A stretch of DNA of 64,000 nucleotides from Stemphylium vesicarium. Its lineage: Eukaryota > Ascomycota > Dothideomycetes > Pleosporales > Pleosporaceae. A program made the translations under genes and the position numbers. The stretch covers positions 1-64,000 of the forward strand of contig QXCR01000063.1 in NCBI GenBank assembly GCA_004380135.1. The letters are read 5' to 3'. Below, in pieces: positions 22,375 to 34,215 of this stretch (the first letter of the stretch is position 1; each line of letters begins with the position of its first letter). The notes beneath the pieces were generated by a model. It was given only the letters and a program-made list of their open reading frames with translations, did not search any database and was not told the origin of the DNA.

Positions 22375-23342
22375 TTCCAGACTAGACGGGACTTGTTGAG
22401 CGGGGTCTCGGGCTTGTAATTAGACGGTTGGAGCACGCAATTGAAAGGAGAAGAAGTTTGGGATAATGGTGCGAAATGCGGTTGTGCTGATTCGAAGAGT
22501 ACTATGTTGGTTGGGTTGGTCGATGGAGGGCATGCGCACTATGACGTTTGGGGCAGTGTGGAGTACCAGAGCTAGTGCGGCGAGTAAGCTTCGAGCTGCA
22601 GGTGCCGGCGAGGACATCTCACGACTACGACCTGCATCAAATGCAATTCCATTTAACTTGTCTCGTCAAGGCATTTCAAGAATCAAAGAGGGTAATTTGA
22701 ATGCGAGGCTCGCCATCGTTGAGGTCATGACTGTCTCTTCCCCGTCCAACAATGGTTCGCCTGGCCGCACCAACCACAACGACCTCACAAGCTTTACCAA
22801 GTACCCATCTGCAATGACCGTCTGCGCGTCTATGCTCGGCGGTTGGATTGGAAATTACATGCTGATTCTTCATGATACCATCCTATCTAGATGATCGCAT
22901 AGCCCAATGGACGTCCACTACCGCTGCAGTGTTGGATCTGGGCCGTCAGGGCGGGCCGTTCTTGGTCCAGAGGCTTGCAGCACCTAACGATACCTATTAG
23001 AGACTCAATCTCATTTTCTCTCCTAATAGTTCCAGTATATGCTGTTTAGGGAGTGAGTAGACCCCTTGCTGGCTAGCCATACTCCCCATCTTTAATGTCC
23101 TTACATCAGCGCATCAGGTGTTTCCCACTGGCAACGATTGGGCAAGCTACAAACTTAGGATGCATGGACTCGAAATGCCTTGATTTCCGCATCACCAGTG
23201 ATTACATTTTGCAAGAGACTGTCTCCGAGGCTTGCCGCACATTGAGCCTAGTACAATTCCAGTCCGTCTCTCTTCCTTTATTAAACATCCTTCAACTCTC
23301 ATCACGACAATTTCGAAGCAGATATCATATCAATTAATCACA
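22375..23342. other. Intergenic region, divergent promoters
   Basis: 968 bp between two divergent genes. The plus-strand open frame at 22466-22894 has no recognisable domain and I regard it as chance. No repeat or RNA gene recognised. Confidence 0.4.
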
Positions 23343-25055
23343 ATGTTTTCCTCCCTTCGAATCGCCGTCGCTGGCACTGCTGCCCTCGTTGGCGCCTTCG
23401 CCCAACTCACGGAGCGCCAGGCTTGCGAGCCACTTCCCCTCGGAAGCGGCCGCGTTCCCTTCCCTGACACCGCCGAGGCATTCCATTCATTTGCCCCCTT
23501 CTCTGATGCAGCTATCTCTGCTCCTACCCCTGCAGGCTATGTCAAGGCCTATTCCAACTTGCAAACCACGTATAATGAGCCTTCTCAGTTCGTTCACTAC
23601 AAGCACATGGACTCATACGACGTTGCCGGGTGTAAGTATCTACATGAAATTACCACTTTGCACGCTTTGTGCATTAGTACAAACAATCTTCATCAACAAG
23701 CTAACCTACAACAGGTGCCGCCAAATGCAACCGTGAGGCCAAATGCAATGCTATCACCATCTTCTTTGAGCGTGCCCCTGTCGTTGAGCCCGGTGTCAAC
23801 TGCCCTGATCCCGCCTCCACCACCCTAATCAAGTGCGACATGTGGGCCGGTGCTATTCTCCCACGAATTCCTCTCAACAACGGTCAGATGCGTCACCAGT
23901 TCCACTCTGTCATGGCCGGCTCCAACGCCTACGTCAAGGACGTCGACATCGGCGGCGGCAAAGGCTTGCCCTCCGTCCCCGCTGACTGGGTTGTCCAAAA
24001 GTACCACCATGGCGCTGCCATTGAGGCCCCCCGTGACTGCCACGGTGTCGACACCTACATGGGCATGAGGAGCTGGCCAGATGGCCACTTCGATGCCAAA
24101 CGCTGCATCGAAGCTTGTGACACCGCTGGCGACCATGATGTACAGGGTCGCAAGTGCCACTTCGTCAACACGTACATGCAGCGATGGAATAACGTCCCCA
24201 TTAAGCAGCACTGCGCCATGTTCTCCCAGGTCTGGCCTTCTCAGTGAGTTGAACAAAACCTTTCTTTTTCAACTTCCGTATTGAACTAATGCCACAATAG
24301 GTTCGCTACCAACGTTGGTCAGAAGCGAGGACCAAATAAGATCGACGTCTCTGACACGAACTCTTACGGGTATGTCAGCATCTTTCCCCTATCAGGTCGA
24401 AAGCCATACTAATCTACCTCCAAGTATCTACCGCGCCGACGTGAAGCACGCCGCCTGCTTCAATGCCACCGACGCCCCACCCAACTACCCCGCAGCCTCC
24501 TCACAGTCCGCCATCATTGCCTCAGAGACTTTCACAGACTGGGAGCCCGCCTCAGAGACAACCACGTACTCTACCCCTGCCCCGACCCCCACTCCCAGCA
24601 CCCTGGTCACCATGGTCTCCAGCAAAATCACGACCCTCTCTCTTGAAGACATCATCGACGCCATCCCCGACATCATCAGCTACCTTGACATCGACATCGA
24701 GAAGACAATAGACTGGTCCGATGTCCTTGGCCAAACTACCTGGGTCCGTGAGGAGGTGGCTGACCAGACCACCTTGCTCCCTGAACTGGTTGACGAGACT
24801 ACCATGATCCCCGAGGAAGTGCTTGATCAGGCTACTTGGATCCCCGAGGAAATCCTCGATCAGACGACTTGGCTCTCTGATCCCGTAGATGTCGAGACTA
24901 CCTCCGAGACCAAGACGCTGACCAAGCATCTCGAGGCTGCTTCCAAGGTTTTGACGCCGGGGGTGCCCGTGTGGACGGAATTCGCTTGGCCTATTACGGC
25001 CTCTATTGCTTGGACTAAGCCTACGACTGAGGCGGTCAAGCCTACTAGGCAGTAG
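23343..25055 (+). CDS. Secreted Cys-rich protein with PAN-like region and tandem peptide repeat
   Basis: Four exons, 23343-23631, 23715-24243, 24301-24369 and 24425-25055 (introns of 83, 57 and 55 nt), 505 residues. A signal peptide is clear (MFSSLRIAVAGTAALVGAFA, likely cut before QLTERQ). The Cys-rich region across the first splice (GCAAKCNREAKCNAITIFFE, then NCPDP and KCDMW) resembles the PAN/Apple-like regions of fungal cell-surface proteins. The tail is Thr/Pro/Ser-rich (PAPTPTPST) and then contains about five degenerate 10-11-residue units, with the pattern TTW-hydrophobic-PEEVLDQ, at about 401-451. I see no GPI signal. It is probably extracellular or wall-associated; the function is unknown. 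Confidence 0.8.
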
Positions 25056-25895
25056 AAGGATATTGGCATCACTAGCGCTCGGCTTGTGTAGGCATCTTTG
25101 TCTTGTGGGATGGGGGTGTTGAGAGGCATTTGCAGCGGCTATGCACGGGAGGGGAGAAGCAACTCACTCGGATTGCTTACATGGGAACTGTTATTCTTGT
25201 CAACCCTCCTTCTAGAATGATTTATTTTTTATTTTTATCTTCACTCAATGAAGATGCCAGGGCTATTTTCCCACTCGCCTGTACCTCTTGCCTGTAGGAG
25301 GTCAAAGAGCGAAATGTGAGACCGTGCCACATATGCACCAATCCGACTAGAGAAAGTTAGAGTATGGCAGCTTGATCTGAATGAAAAAGTTTCGTGTTCT
25401 AGCAGTGGCTCCCTAATTATTTGTGGATGAAATAACTTTGTACTCGTAGACATGAGTGACATCTCTCAACGATGCCTTCATACTGGATGCGTTGTGTGGT
25501 AGACGTAGCTGTGAACACTGTAGACGACGGCGAAGGTAGCTGTCCAATATGAGAAGTGCTGTGATGAAAATCAGGTTCGTATTAATCGCGCCCCTATGCG
25601 CCTATCCAGTATCTTTTAGTTCATTTCTGATCACTGATCCGCCATGCACATCGCCACTCACAGGCAAAAAGCAAGGCAATACCTCTCAACTTTGCCATAT
25701 AATTGTACCTTGGAAGTCTCGCACCAAACGAGGGGGCCCAATGGCATATTGCTCCCTTGCTATCGGGATTGGCCACTCTTCCGATTTCTCCGATTTCTTT
25801 TCTGATTTCTCTTCCGTTTTCTCTTCCATATCGTCAATTCGAAGGGTCTGATCTTTCAGACTTAAAGACGAGATTTTGGGTGAGAGCGGCGGTGA
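25056..25895. other. Intergenic region between convergent genes
   Basis: 840 bp. It contains a short TTTCTTTTC/GATTTCT-rich tract (25783-25830). No gene supported. Confidence 0.4.
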
Positions 25896-28800
25896 CTAGC
25901 GGTCGCGCTCCTTGAGTTCGTCCGCCACAGCCTTGATTCCATTCTGGTGCTCCTTCGAAATCTGCTCCCAATACTGCGCCCAGACTCGGGAATGTGGGTC
26001 GTCTTGTCCAATACCAGCTTCAGTGCCCATCTGCTTGTTGAGAAGGATGGAGACCTTAAGCACACCCTTGGCGCCCTCGTGTATCTTCTCGATCTCTTGC
26101 TTCACGGCATTCTCCTTTGGCTTGACGGCGAGCACAGTGCGGAAATTTTCGGCGAGAGACTCAAGGCGCGAGTGTACCTGGTCGGGAGCAATTACCATGA
26201 GCTTGGTAAGCATAAGGTTACAGAGAATACGGATGTCGTGCTCATCGGCGATACCAGCGACGATGCGGTCAAAGAAGTCGGAGACCTCGATAGGCGATAA
26301 TCGTGCAAAAGCCTTTTCGAGGAGGGCGTACAGAGTCTCGTATGCGCTCTTGCGGATCTCGAGACCGTCATCTACCTTGTGCTTGAAGGGCCCCATCTGA
26401 ACCTCACGGATGAGCTCAGGTTTGATGACAGTCTCCTTCATGGCCAGCGGCAGCAGTTGGTCGAGCGCTGGGAGAATAATTTCGGGCTTGTTGTGCATCG
26501 CAGAGTTGAAAGTCATGAGAGCCAGGCGACGGTTTTCCAGATCCGGTTCATTGAGCATTTGAATCAGCATGGGCACAACAATAGGCCTAAGGAATTCGTC
26601 GTATGCTTCGTCCGTATCGGTGAAGGTGTAGCGTACAGCAGAAATGACCATAGCACGTACGCCTTCCTTGCGGTCGTTCAGGAATGCCTAGGCAACTGAT
26701 TAGTGTTTGAATGCTTGAGAGTTGAAGGGTCATTACCTGGAGTTGAGGAAGGTAAGTCTTAGGGTCGATGATGGTAAGTCTGCCGATACACTCCGCGCCG
26801 ATTGCCTTGTTATCTTCGAGTTGAGAAGCGACTACGAGGTTCTGCCATAGCGCGGATGCATAAGGGATGATCTCCGACTCGGTGTCATCGTGCTGAAGGA
26901 TTTCCTTGATGGAATGTAGGAATAGGTACTGTGGAGCTGAAGGTTGTCCCATGGTCGATAGGATGACAGGCAGATACTTGGCAACACTCCCGGCACCCGC
27001 GCGTCCAAGCGCGACAGCAGCTGCCAGTGGCACGTTTTCTGATTTAGCATTGAAGTACTTGATGAATAACTTAGGGTCAATGCTTGACTGCGAGCCCAAT
27101 CGCAACGCAGATTCTCCGAGTACGACGAGTGCGAGACACTGGCGCTTGTCGTCTTGAGCGGTCTCAAGCTCAGTGATGAACTGCTCAAGCTTCACGCCGA
27201 CGCTGTCACCGCCGTACACAAGTAGGTTTCCGATAACCTTGCCTACAACCTCGGCATGTCCAGATACACCGACTTGTTGCAACAGGGCCTGCATGAGAGC
27301 CTGCCCAGAGCGCTGCTCACCGATGGCACGGACAAGCTTGAGTAGTGCGTCTAACGGTGTCCCGCTAATAGAACCCTGGGCAACTTGGCAAAGAGCACTG
27401 TTGAGGCTGGGTGTCATGATAGTTTCTGCGTCATCCTTGACAAATGTTGCAAGGATGATGAGGGCGGGACCCAGAAGGTGAAGGTCCTTGGCGTTGAGCA
27501 AAGGTAACAGCATATCCACAAGCTGTGACTTAGTCTCACTGTCAAGTTGACTCCGTGATTGTGGGTTCAACGCAAGAGTGCGAAGAGCGCTTAAGCTGGC
27601 ACCGCGTAAAGCACGACTGGCCTTTCGCAGTTGCGCACCGAGTTCCAATGCGACAGTCTGCACCCACTTAGCCGACAGCTCATCTTGTGCCTTGGTATGA
27701 GCAGCGATCGAGTCGATAGCGCGGACCGAAGCGAGACGGGTGAGCTCATTCTTTAGGCGCTCAGCCAAAAGTTCCAGTCCTGCTGTTCGCTTTTGCGAGG
27801 CGAGCAGGCCTTGCGCTCCTGAGCTCCGGCCGAGCAACAGCCCGAGGACGTGGATTGCACTTCGGCGCACTTCGACGTCGGCATCGTTTGCGGATATCCG
27901 GTTGATCAGCGATTCGTACAGTTGTTCCAGGTAGTTTTGGTTCTCTGTCCCTGATGCGGCAGATCGAGGCGGAGTCAGGGCTTTGATGACCTGCTCGGTC
28001 GCTGCAAGAGCCTCGATAGATAGCTTGCTGTATCTATCCTTGACCCCACGAAGAAGTGCATCCACAATTGGGCTCAGATAAGGCTGAATCGACTTTGACG
28101 AGTGGGTGTCTGCTATAGCGCCAATCAGTTGCAGGGCTTGGGTGCGCAAACTGTTTGCTGTAGCGGAAGCACTACTTGTTGATCCACCGGTGGTCTTGGC
28201 GGCCTCCACAACAGGGTTGATGAGCTGACTAAGGTATCCCTCAAGGCCTCCACGCTGAGTAATGACGATGTCCTTGATAAGAGATATCGAGGCTTGCTTA
28301 GTGGTGGGAGGACATGACGCCTGTTTGAGAAGCTGTGCGACACCTTTGACAATGTCCGGGCTGAGCTTCGCTAAGCTGGCCCGAGGACCTACTGGGGGCG
28401 TGTCAACGGGTGCTGGCGAAGCATAGCCCATCGACACAGACGAGCTAGCCTGCAGGTCGAACATGCTGGCATCACTACCACCCCGGCGACGCTTCCTGCT
28501 TGGCGGTGGCATTATGCCGCCTGCAATTGTCTCATCCGCGAACTTGACTGGAGAGGGACCGTCTCCCGACTTCCTTACCAGGTTGGAGAGCGTCGCCAGG
28601 ACTTCCAAACGGACGTTGTCTTCCCGCTCTTTGAAACGTGAAATAAGCGCCGGTGCAACGCGGCTGTAGAGGGTACCGTCTTCCAAGAGGTCGCCGTTGC
28701 TCCGCGTCGAGATTAGTGTGTACAGAACCTTGGCTGCACACCTGCGGACCTTCCAGCTCGCGTCTTCATCGTCGTCATAGCCCGTCTCCTCTTCGAAGTC

Positions 28801-29970
28801 TTCACCCTCTAGTGCGTCTTCTTCATCGCTCGGCATGTCGTCGTCATCCTCGTCGTCGTCGTCGTCCTGCGCGAGGTTCGGATCGTACTTTAGGTAACGT
28901 GTCGCGGCTTCAATGGTCTCATCGGTGTATGAACGCATGTCTTGTGAGCAAGAGGCAAGGAAACCGTCCAAAGCGATGAGCGCAGCCTCCAGAACCTCGT
29001 CAATTTCTGGGTCGCGCTCGCCCTCGTCATCTGACACATCCATCTCTTCTGCCTGTTCCTCTGTGCTCAATGCGCTCATGACGAAGGGAGCTAAAGTCTT
29101 CAAATAGGGACCAAATTTGCGAGGAATAGAACGCGCCATGGAACCAAGGATGGTAATGTAGAGCTTCCGTTTGCTGCGAGTAAGATGGGGGTCTCGTAAG
29201 AGCTCGATGATCTTGGAAAGGAAGCCGCTCAATAGAGGATCAGAAAAGTAGCCGGCCAAAGTAGAGATGGCCGTGACCGACTTCTTCTTCATCATGGAGC
29301 TCGCGCGGTCGTTTTCAAGAATGGTGAACGTGACTTGCTGCAATGCCTGGATCTCGACATCTTGAAGCATAGATCCGTAACACCGAGCGACCTCTGTCAG
29401 GACGTCGATGGCGTTGCTATCTGTGCCCTTGTCCAAATCTTCCTGCAGCATACCCTTTGGCGGCTGAGGGAGGCCTTGCTGAGCTGGAGGTATGACATTG
29501 TATCCGATTAGACGGGGGATCAGGACCCTGCTGATGGCGTTGTATGCATCCAAGACAGCTTTGTTACGCGCAGCACCGTGAACGGGACGGGGCAGGGAAA
29601 CGACGACTTCGCGGAGAGCGAGGGCGGGTATTGACTGGTCGACCGTGTTCCCTGTGGGAAGCGTCGAGAGCTTGTCGATCATCACCGGCAGCGTCCTATC
29701 GCTGATCTTGTTCACGAACGGGCCGAGGCACTTGACGGCTTGGTTCTGGACCTCGCCATTGGTGTCGACAAGTGTTGTGAGCAAGCCGTCGACGGCCTTG
29801 GCAGAAACGACATCATCGTGAGAGAGAATGTTGGGGTGAGCTATGACGAGCATGTCGTGCAGGTCGCTCAGGGCCATGAAGCGGAAATCGGGGTCATCGT
29901 CGACGAACCGGGGCAGCAGCTGGGCGACATTGTGGGCGGTCGGGTTAGGCGGAACCGACGAGGGCGCCAT
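25896..29970 (-). CDS. CAND1/TIP120-type cullin exchange factor
   Basis: Minus strand, exons 29970-26737 and 26687-25896 (49-nt intron), 1341 residues, slightly longer than animal CAND1. Tandem HEAT repeats run through the protein, from LLPRFVDDDPDFRFMALSDL at the N-terminus. A long acidic insertion lies near residues 367-402 (DDDDDEDDDDMPSDEED). The C-terminal TIP120 region, after the splice, includes RRLALMTFNSAMHNKP. CAND1 binds unneddylated cullin-Rbx1 and exchanges substrate receptors of SCF ubiquitin ligases. Many Aspergilli carry CAND1 as two separate proteins, whereas here it is a single gene, which matches the non-Aspergillus state. Confidence 0.92.
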
Positions 29971-30631
29971 GGTGGGTGGTGGTTAGAATGCTACTGCTAT
30001 CACAAAAGTGAGTAGGCTAGGTATGCTTGGGGGCGCGGGCACTGTGGTGGGGTTAGGTACCTATGGCGGGGTCGAGCTTGTGTGGCACTCGATAGGTTGC
30101 AGAGAGAGAGAGAGAGAGAGAAACGAAGAGAAGGTTAGGGTCTGTGCCAGAGCAATGATTGTATTTGGTGGAGAAGGCCCAACCGCGCGGTCTCAGAAGG
30201 TAGGAGAACTTCTATCCAAGTGAATGGGCAATCGCTGCCTGCGACGCGTTGTTCTCGACAGCTCTAACCGTGCACCGCACGGCTGCTGTAAAGACTGGAC
30301 AGCCGCGGGACGACCAAACTGCTGCCTCGAGGCTAGGCAATAGAAATGCTCGTTCGCGAGGACATGAAAAGGAAAGCCGTCTCGAATCCCTTACTTCCTT
30401 AATGAGTAACTAATCTGATGGTCTTCAACTACGGCAGACCAAAGGTAGAGCGGCTGGGGAATCGCCCGGAACGCACGTGATGTGCTAGAGCGGTTGGGGC
30501 TAGCCCTGCTCCGGTGACGTACCAATTATTCGCACTGACCTGACCTGATCTTTCTTATACGCGCATCACAACGAGGAGTCCATCATCAATTGCACGTCGC
30601 GAGCTTCAATTGCCTTTGCTGCAGCTTCATC
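29971..30631. other. Divergent promoter region with GA microsatellite
   Basis: 661 bp between the CAND1-type gene and the next plus-strand gene. A (GA)n tract of about 20 bp lies at 30101-30121. No other feature is supported. Confidence 0.45.
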
Positions 30632-31609
30632 ATGTCTTTCATAAGATCTTCTGCACTGCGCGCTTCCTCGTTCGCCCGAGCTTCGCGCCCGACCAGGTGT
30701 TTCCGCGCTGCCGAGCTTCAGCCATGGCAACGAGCTGTTCAACGCAGAACATATGCCAGCGGCCACGGCCCGGAAGGTGAGGCCAAGAGCAGCGATGTCC
30801 CATGGTATGTTGAATTTTGGATTATCTTCGCGCGGGCGAACAGAAACTCCCAGATTCGGTAGCTGTAACGTGGTAAATTTGAAACAATTCCTGGGTTATT
30901 ACGGTCTTGGGGCTGGCAGTTGACAAACTTCATCTGGCGACTTCAACACCAAGTTTTGGTGCTTCTTTACTATCCAGGGTGTGCTAACAAAATTCCCTAG
31001 GATGGGCGCAGCCGTAATTGGTACCGCTCTCGGTCTCTACATCGTCGTCAACCAAGATACTAGCCATGGTGCCGAACACCACCCGCTCGGTGACCCCCAC
31101 GGCGAAGGAGATGCGCCAAAGACTGGCACCGACTCATCCGTTGGCGAGGAAAACAAGGACGAGGAGCCTGAAGAGGAGTCCAAGGAAGAATCCGAGGAGG
31201 CACCCAAGGCGGAATCCAAGGATGAGTCCGAGAAGCCACCAAAGAATGAACACCAGGACCCCAACAAGGCCACCACAGAGAACAGCGAGGAGAAGGACAA
31301 GCAGTCGCCCGACGAGTCCGACAAGGTCCGTGGCCCCCCAATTCGCGCAAAAATCTTTGATACTAACCTCCGCAGCCTGATCCCCGCAAGGAAGAGACCA
31401 AGAGCTCCAACGAGACCTCTGGCAAGCAAAAGGGTCTTTCCAACGATGAGACCCACCACACCTCGCAAATCTCCAAGCAGGAGGAGAAGAGCAAGAAGGG
31501 AGAGGGTGTCGCTGAGACTGCTAAGCTGCAAGGAACTGTCTCGACCGACCGTCCTGGTGCTGAGAACAAGGAGGAGCGCGGTAACACCAAGGTGGACAAG
31601 GACGCATAA
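30632..31609 (+). CDS. Putative mitochondrial, single-TM acidic protein
   Basis: Exons 30632-30804, 31001-31325 and 31376-31609 (introns of 196 and 50 nt), 243 residues. The N-terminus is a textbook mitochondrial presequence (Arg/Ser/Ala-rich, no acids: MSFIRSSALRASSFARASRP). One hydrophobic segment, MGAAVIGTALGLYIVV, is formed directly after the first splice. The rest is hydrophilic, dominated by Glu, Lys, Ser and Pro in degenerate SKEESEEAPK-like repeats, and is probably disordered. I infer an inner-membrane protein with a disordered soluble tail; the function is unknown. The first intron is unusually long for this window. Confidence 0.75.
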
Positions 31610-32538
31610 ATTCAGTTCGCCCTATTTATCTGGTCTCGAATGCTATAGTACCGTCGCGGCGACCATCCACATCGCCGCCCTTGTATATTGTGTGAAATCA
31701 AATCACTTAATGGCTTCATTTCCGGCATATGTTTGCATGATTTTTGAAGGTCCTCATAGTATGCAGTCTTCTGACTCTGGAACAATGACTCGCATCTTAT
31801 TTGTGAGGCGACGAATACGCGCAAACTGCAAGTCGTCATCAGTCATGATTCTAGACCTTGAATGATCGCCTTGAAACATTCAACAACCATCCATCCACTT
31901 TGACCGCGCCACTGAGGCTGTGCGGACCCAAGTGTGTTCTGTGCCTTGCCTATGATACTCACCAGACGCATGAAAGCGACCCCATCAAGGCACGCCAGCG
32001 TCGGTCCGCGAAATGGAGAGGTGGAAGATGCAGGCTGTTGATTGGCTGTAGCCAGTACAGCCGAAGTAGCCGCAAGCGCCGGCCTAAAAGTCAACCACCC
32101 TGTCACACGCCAACTGCACCCTCGATTGGCCAAGTCTGCGCCTCGACTGCACGTCTAAACAAAGGTTCATCTTACGGCGGGAGCTCTGCGAATCTGCGCT
32201 CACGATGCCACTCGCCTACAGTATGAGGCATGGCCAAGAGCCAACCGGAGCCCGAGGCGGCTCCAGTGCATGGCTGCCTTTCTTTGGGCCTCGTACTTAT
32301 GCAGGTATAGACTTGATGCGCATACCTCTGATCTGATATCAGACCTCCTGGCCCCCAGGCTTGCTCTTCTTTTACTTCCTTGCTCACCTTTGAACAGCTT
32401 GTAATCGACTGTGCCACAGCATCTTCCCGCCGTCAGCGCTCATAGTCAACAGCAGCTGATTACGTTTATCATACCTCCATCTCTAGTTCATAGGAGCAGA
32501 AACTCCGAAACAGACTCATTTAATCTCATCCGCACATC
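31610..32538. other. Intergenic region
   Basis: 929 bp between two plus-strand genes. No supported gene; likely 3' end, then promoter and leader of the PLAC8 gene. Confidence 0.35.
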
Positions 32539-33996
32539 ATGGACATCAGAAATCACGGACAGAGCCAGCAGCTCCAGCCTCAGATGACTTCGCGACAACA
32601 CAACCGGTTCTCATGGCAGCAACCTTTGGACGAGGAGGCTCCAGCTTATGAAGAGCGCCAACAGCAACATACCCAACAGCCCCAGCAGTATGCAGCACAG
32701 CAGTACCAAAATCAGCAGTATCAGCAACCGCTACAGCCTCAGCCGCAACCTCAGCAACCTCAGCAACCTCAGCAACCTCAGCAACCTCAGCAACCTCAGC
32801 AACCTCAGCAACCTCAACAGCCCGGTTTCAACACGGATGCGTCAAGACACTTCTCCTATGCGCAAACACCGGCAGAGATGCGCGCGTTTGTTTATACCTC
32901 CTCTCCGAGCGACCCACCCATGCCGCATTCGATACCCATATCCCTCCCGACCTCGCCAGTGGGATACACGCCAATCGATCCTCGTCCCCAATCTATGCTT
33001 GACGCGCAACTTCCGGTTATTCCGCCCCAATCCCACACGGCTTACATGCCGCTGTCTCACGCGCAGGACGTTAAGCCTCCTGTGTCGCCCGTATCGCCTC
33101 AGCAGCCCCCGCAGCCATACACGCAGCAGTACTCGCCTGTGTCGCCGATACCACACTCAGAACCTGTTCACCAGACACCGCAGGTGGACACACAGCAAAG
33201 TCGACATGCGCGACAGATGAGCAATTTATCTCCTATCAATACCAACGTACGAGTAAATATCATGCCTACAATCCCGCCTACTCCGCCATCGGGTACCCAC
33301 CAAACGTCGCCACTACCACACAAGGCGCCTATAACTCCCCTGTCAGCTAACTCCATGCACAAAGATCAGCCACGAGAAAGCGCAGCCTCTCCCAACAATC
33401 AGACGTCATACGCAAACGAGCCGTACTCGCCGCATGGCTTCTCATCAGCACAAACGAACAATTTCCACGCCGTTTTCTCTCCCGATGCTGCACACGGCCC
33501 GAACGGTCTAGACTTCGCTGCACACCAACCAGGCCAAATCGCGCATCCGAACATGGAGTCAGAGAACTCACGTGGATGGCAAAATAGCCTTTGCGCATGT
33601 AGTCCCGAGCCGTCAATCTGTTTGACAGGTCTCTTTTGTCCCTGCATCCTCTACGGCCGCACCTCATACCGCCTCTCCCAGAAATCTGCCAAGAACGACC
33701 CCACAGATATGTTAGGTCATAGTTCTACAAACGGTCACTGCATAGTGATGGGGCTGTCGTGCGGTTTATGGTGGCTCTTTCCCATGCTACAGCGCACACG
33801 CATTCGACGGGCATATAAACTAGGTGGCAGTTGTGGGGATGATTTGCTGAAGGGATGTTGTTGCTGCTGTTGCGTTACAGTACAGAATGAGCGAGAAGTC
33901 AAGAGCAGAGAGGAAGCTAATAGACGCTGGGCTGGACCGGCGAGTACAGATGTCTACACGAGAAGTGGCGGCATGGTATATAAACCACAGCAATAA
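32539..33996 (+). CDS. PLAC8-family Cys-rich protein with Gln/Pro repeat N-terminus
   Basis: Single exon, 485 residues. The C-terminal PLAC8 domain (about 344-454) has the hallmark CACSPEPSICLTGLFCPCILYG, a hydrophobic stretch (GHCIVMGLSCGLWWLF) and a poly-Cys run GCCCCCCVTVQNERE. The family is membrane-associated and is linked to metal handling and cell size in plants, with little known in fungi. The first 340 residues are Gln/Pro/Ser/Thr-rich and probably disordered, with a perfect QPQ tripeptide run encoded by a 9-bp tandem repeat. The cytosolic face and role are unknown. Confidence 0.85.
   Translation: MDIRNHGQSQQLQPQMTSRQHNRFSWQQPLDEEAPAYEERQQQHTQQPQQYAAQQYQNQQYQQPLQPQPQPQQPQQPQQPQQPQQPQQPQQPQQPGFNTDASRHFSYAQTPAEMRAFVYTSSPSDPPMPHSIPISLPTSPVGYTPIDPRPQSMLDAQLPVIPPQSHTAYMPLSHAQDVKPPVSPVSPQQPPQPYTQQYSPVSPIPHSEPVHQTPQVDTQQSRHARQMSNLSPINTNVRVNIMPTIPPTPPSGTHQTSPLPHKAPITPLSANSMHKDQPRESAASPNNQTSYANEPYSPHGFSSAQTNNFHAVFSPDAAHGPNGLDFAAHQPGQIAHPNMESENSRGWQNSLCACSPEPSICLTGLFCPCILYGRTSYRLSQKSAKNDPTDMLGHSSTNGHCIVMGLSCGLWWLFPMLQRTRIRRAYKLGGSCGDDLLKGCCCCCCVTVQNEREVKSREEANRRWAGPASTDVYTRSGGMVYKPQQ
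32748..32818 (+). repeat. 9-bp minisatellite CCTCAGCAA in coding sequence
   Basis: About eight tandem copies of CCTCAGCAA, nearly perfect, encode a (PQQ)n run inside the PLAC8 protein. Because the unit is a multiple of three, copy number can change without breaking the frame. Confidence 0.85.
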
Positions 33997-34215
33997 GCTG
34001 CCTCCACTCAACAATCCATCGGAAGGCGTTTGCCAGGCTTGAAGCACGTTCATTCATTTCATGATACCCACGGTCCTTTTGTAGTTGTACTACAGTTGCA
34101 CATGGCGATATTTTGAACAGTCGCCTTTCCTCCAATCTCTGCAATCTCTATACTGTGAAGGCATTGGTACAGCAAGCTTCTCATACGAACAGCGACGACG
34201 AAACAACGCACACAA

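Noticed and set aside
22466..22894. 142-codon plus-strand open frame between divergent genes
   Set aside because: Composition and lack of any domain or splice support suggest chance; it spans the promoter of the PARG-like gene.
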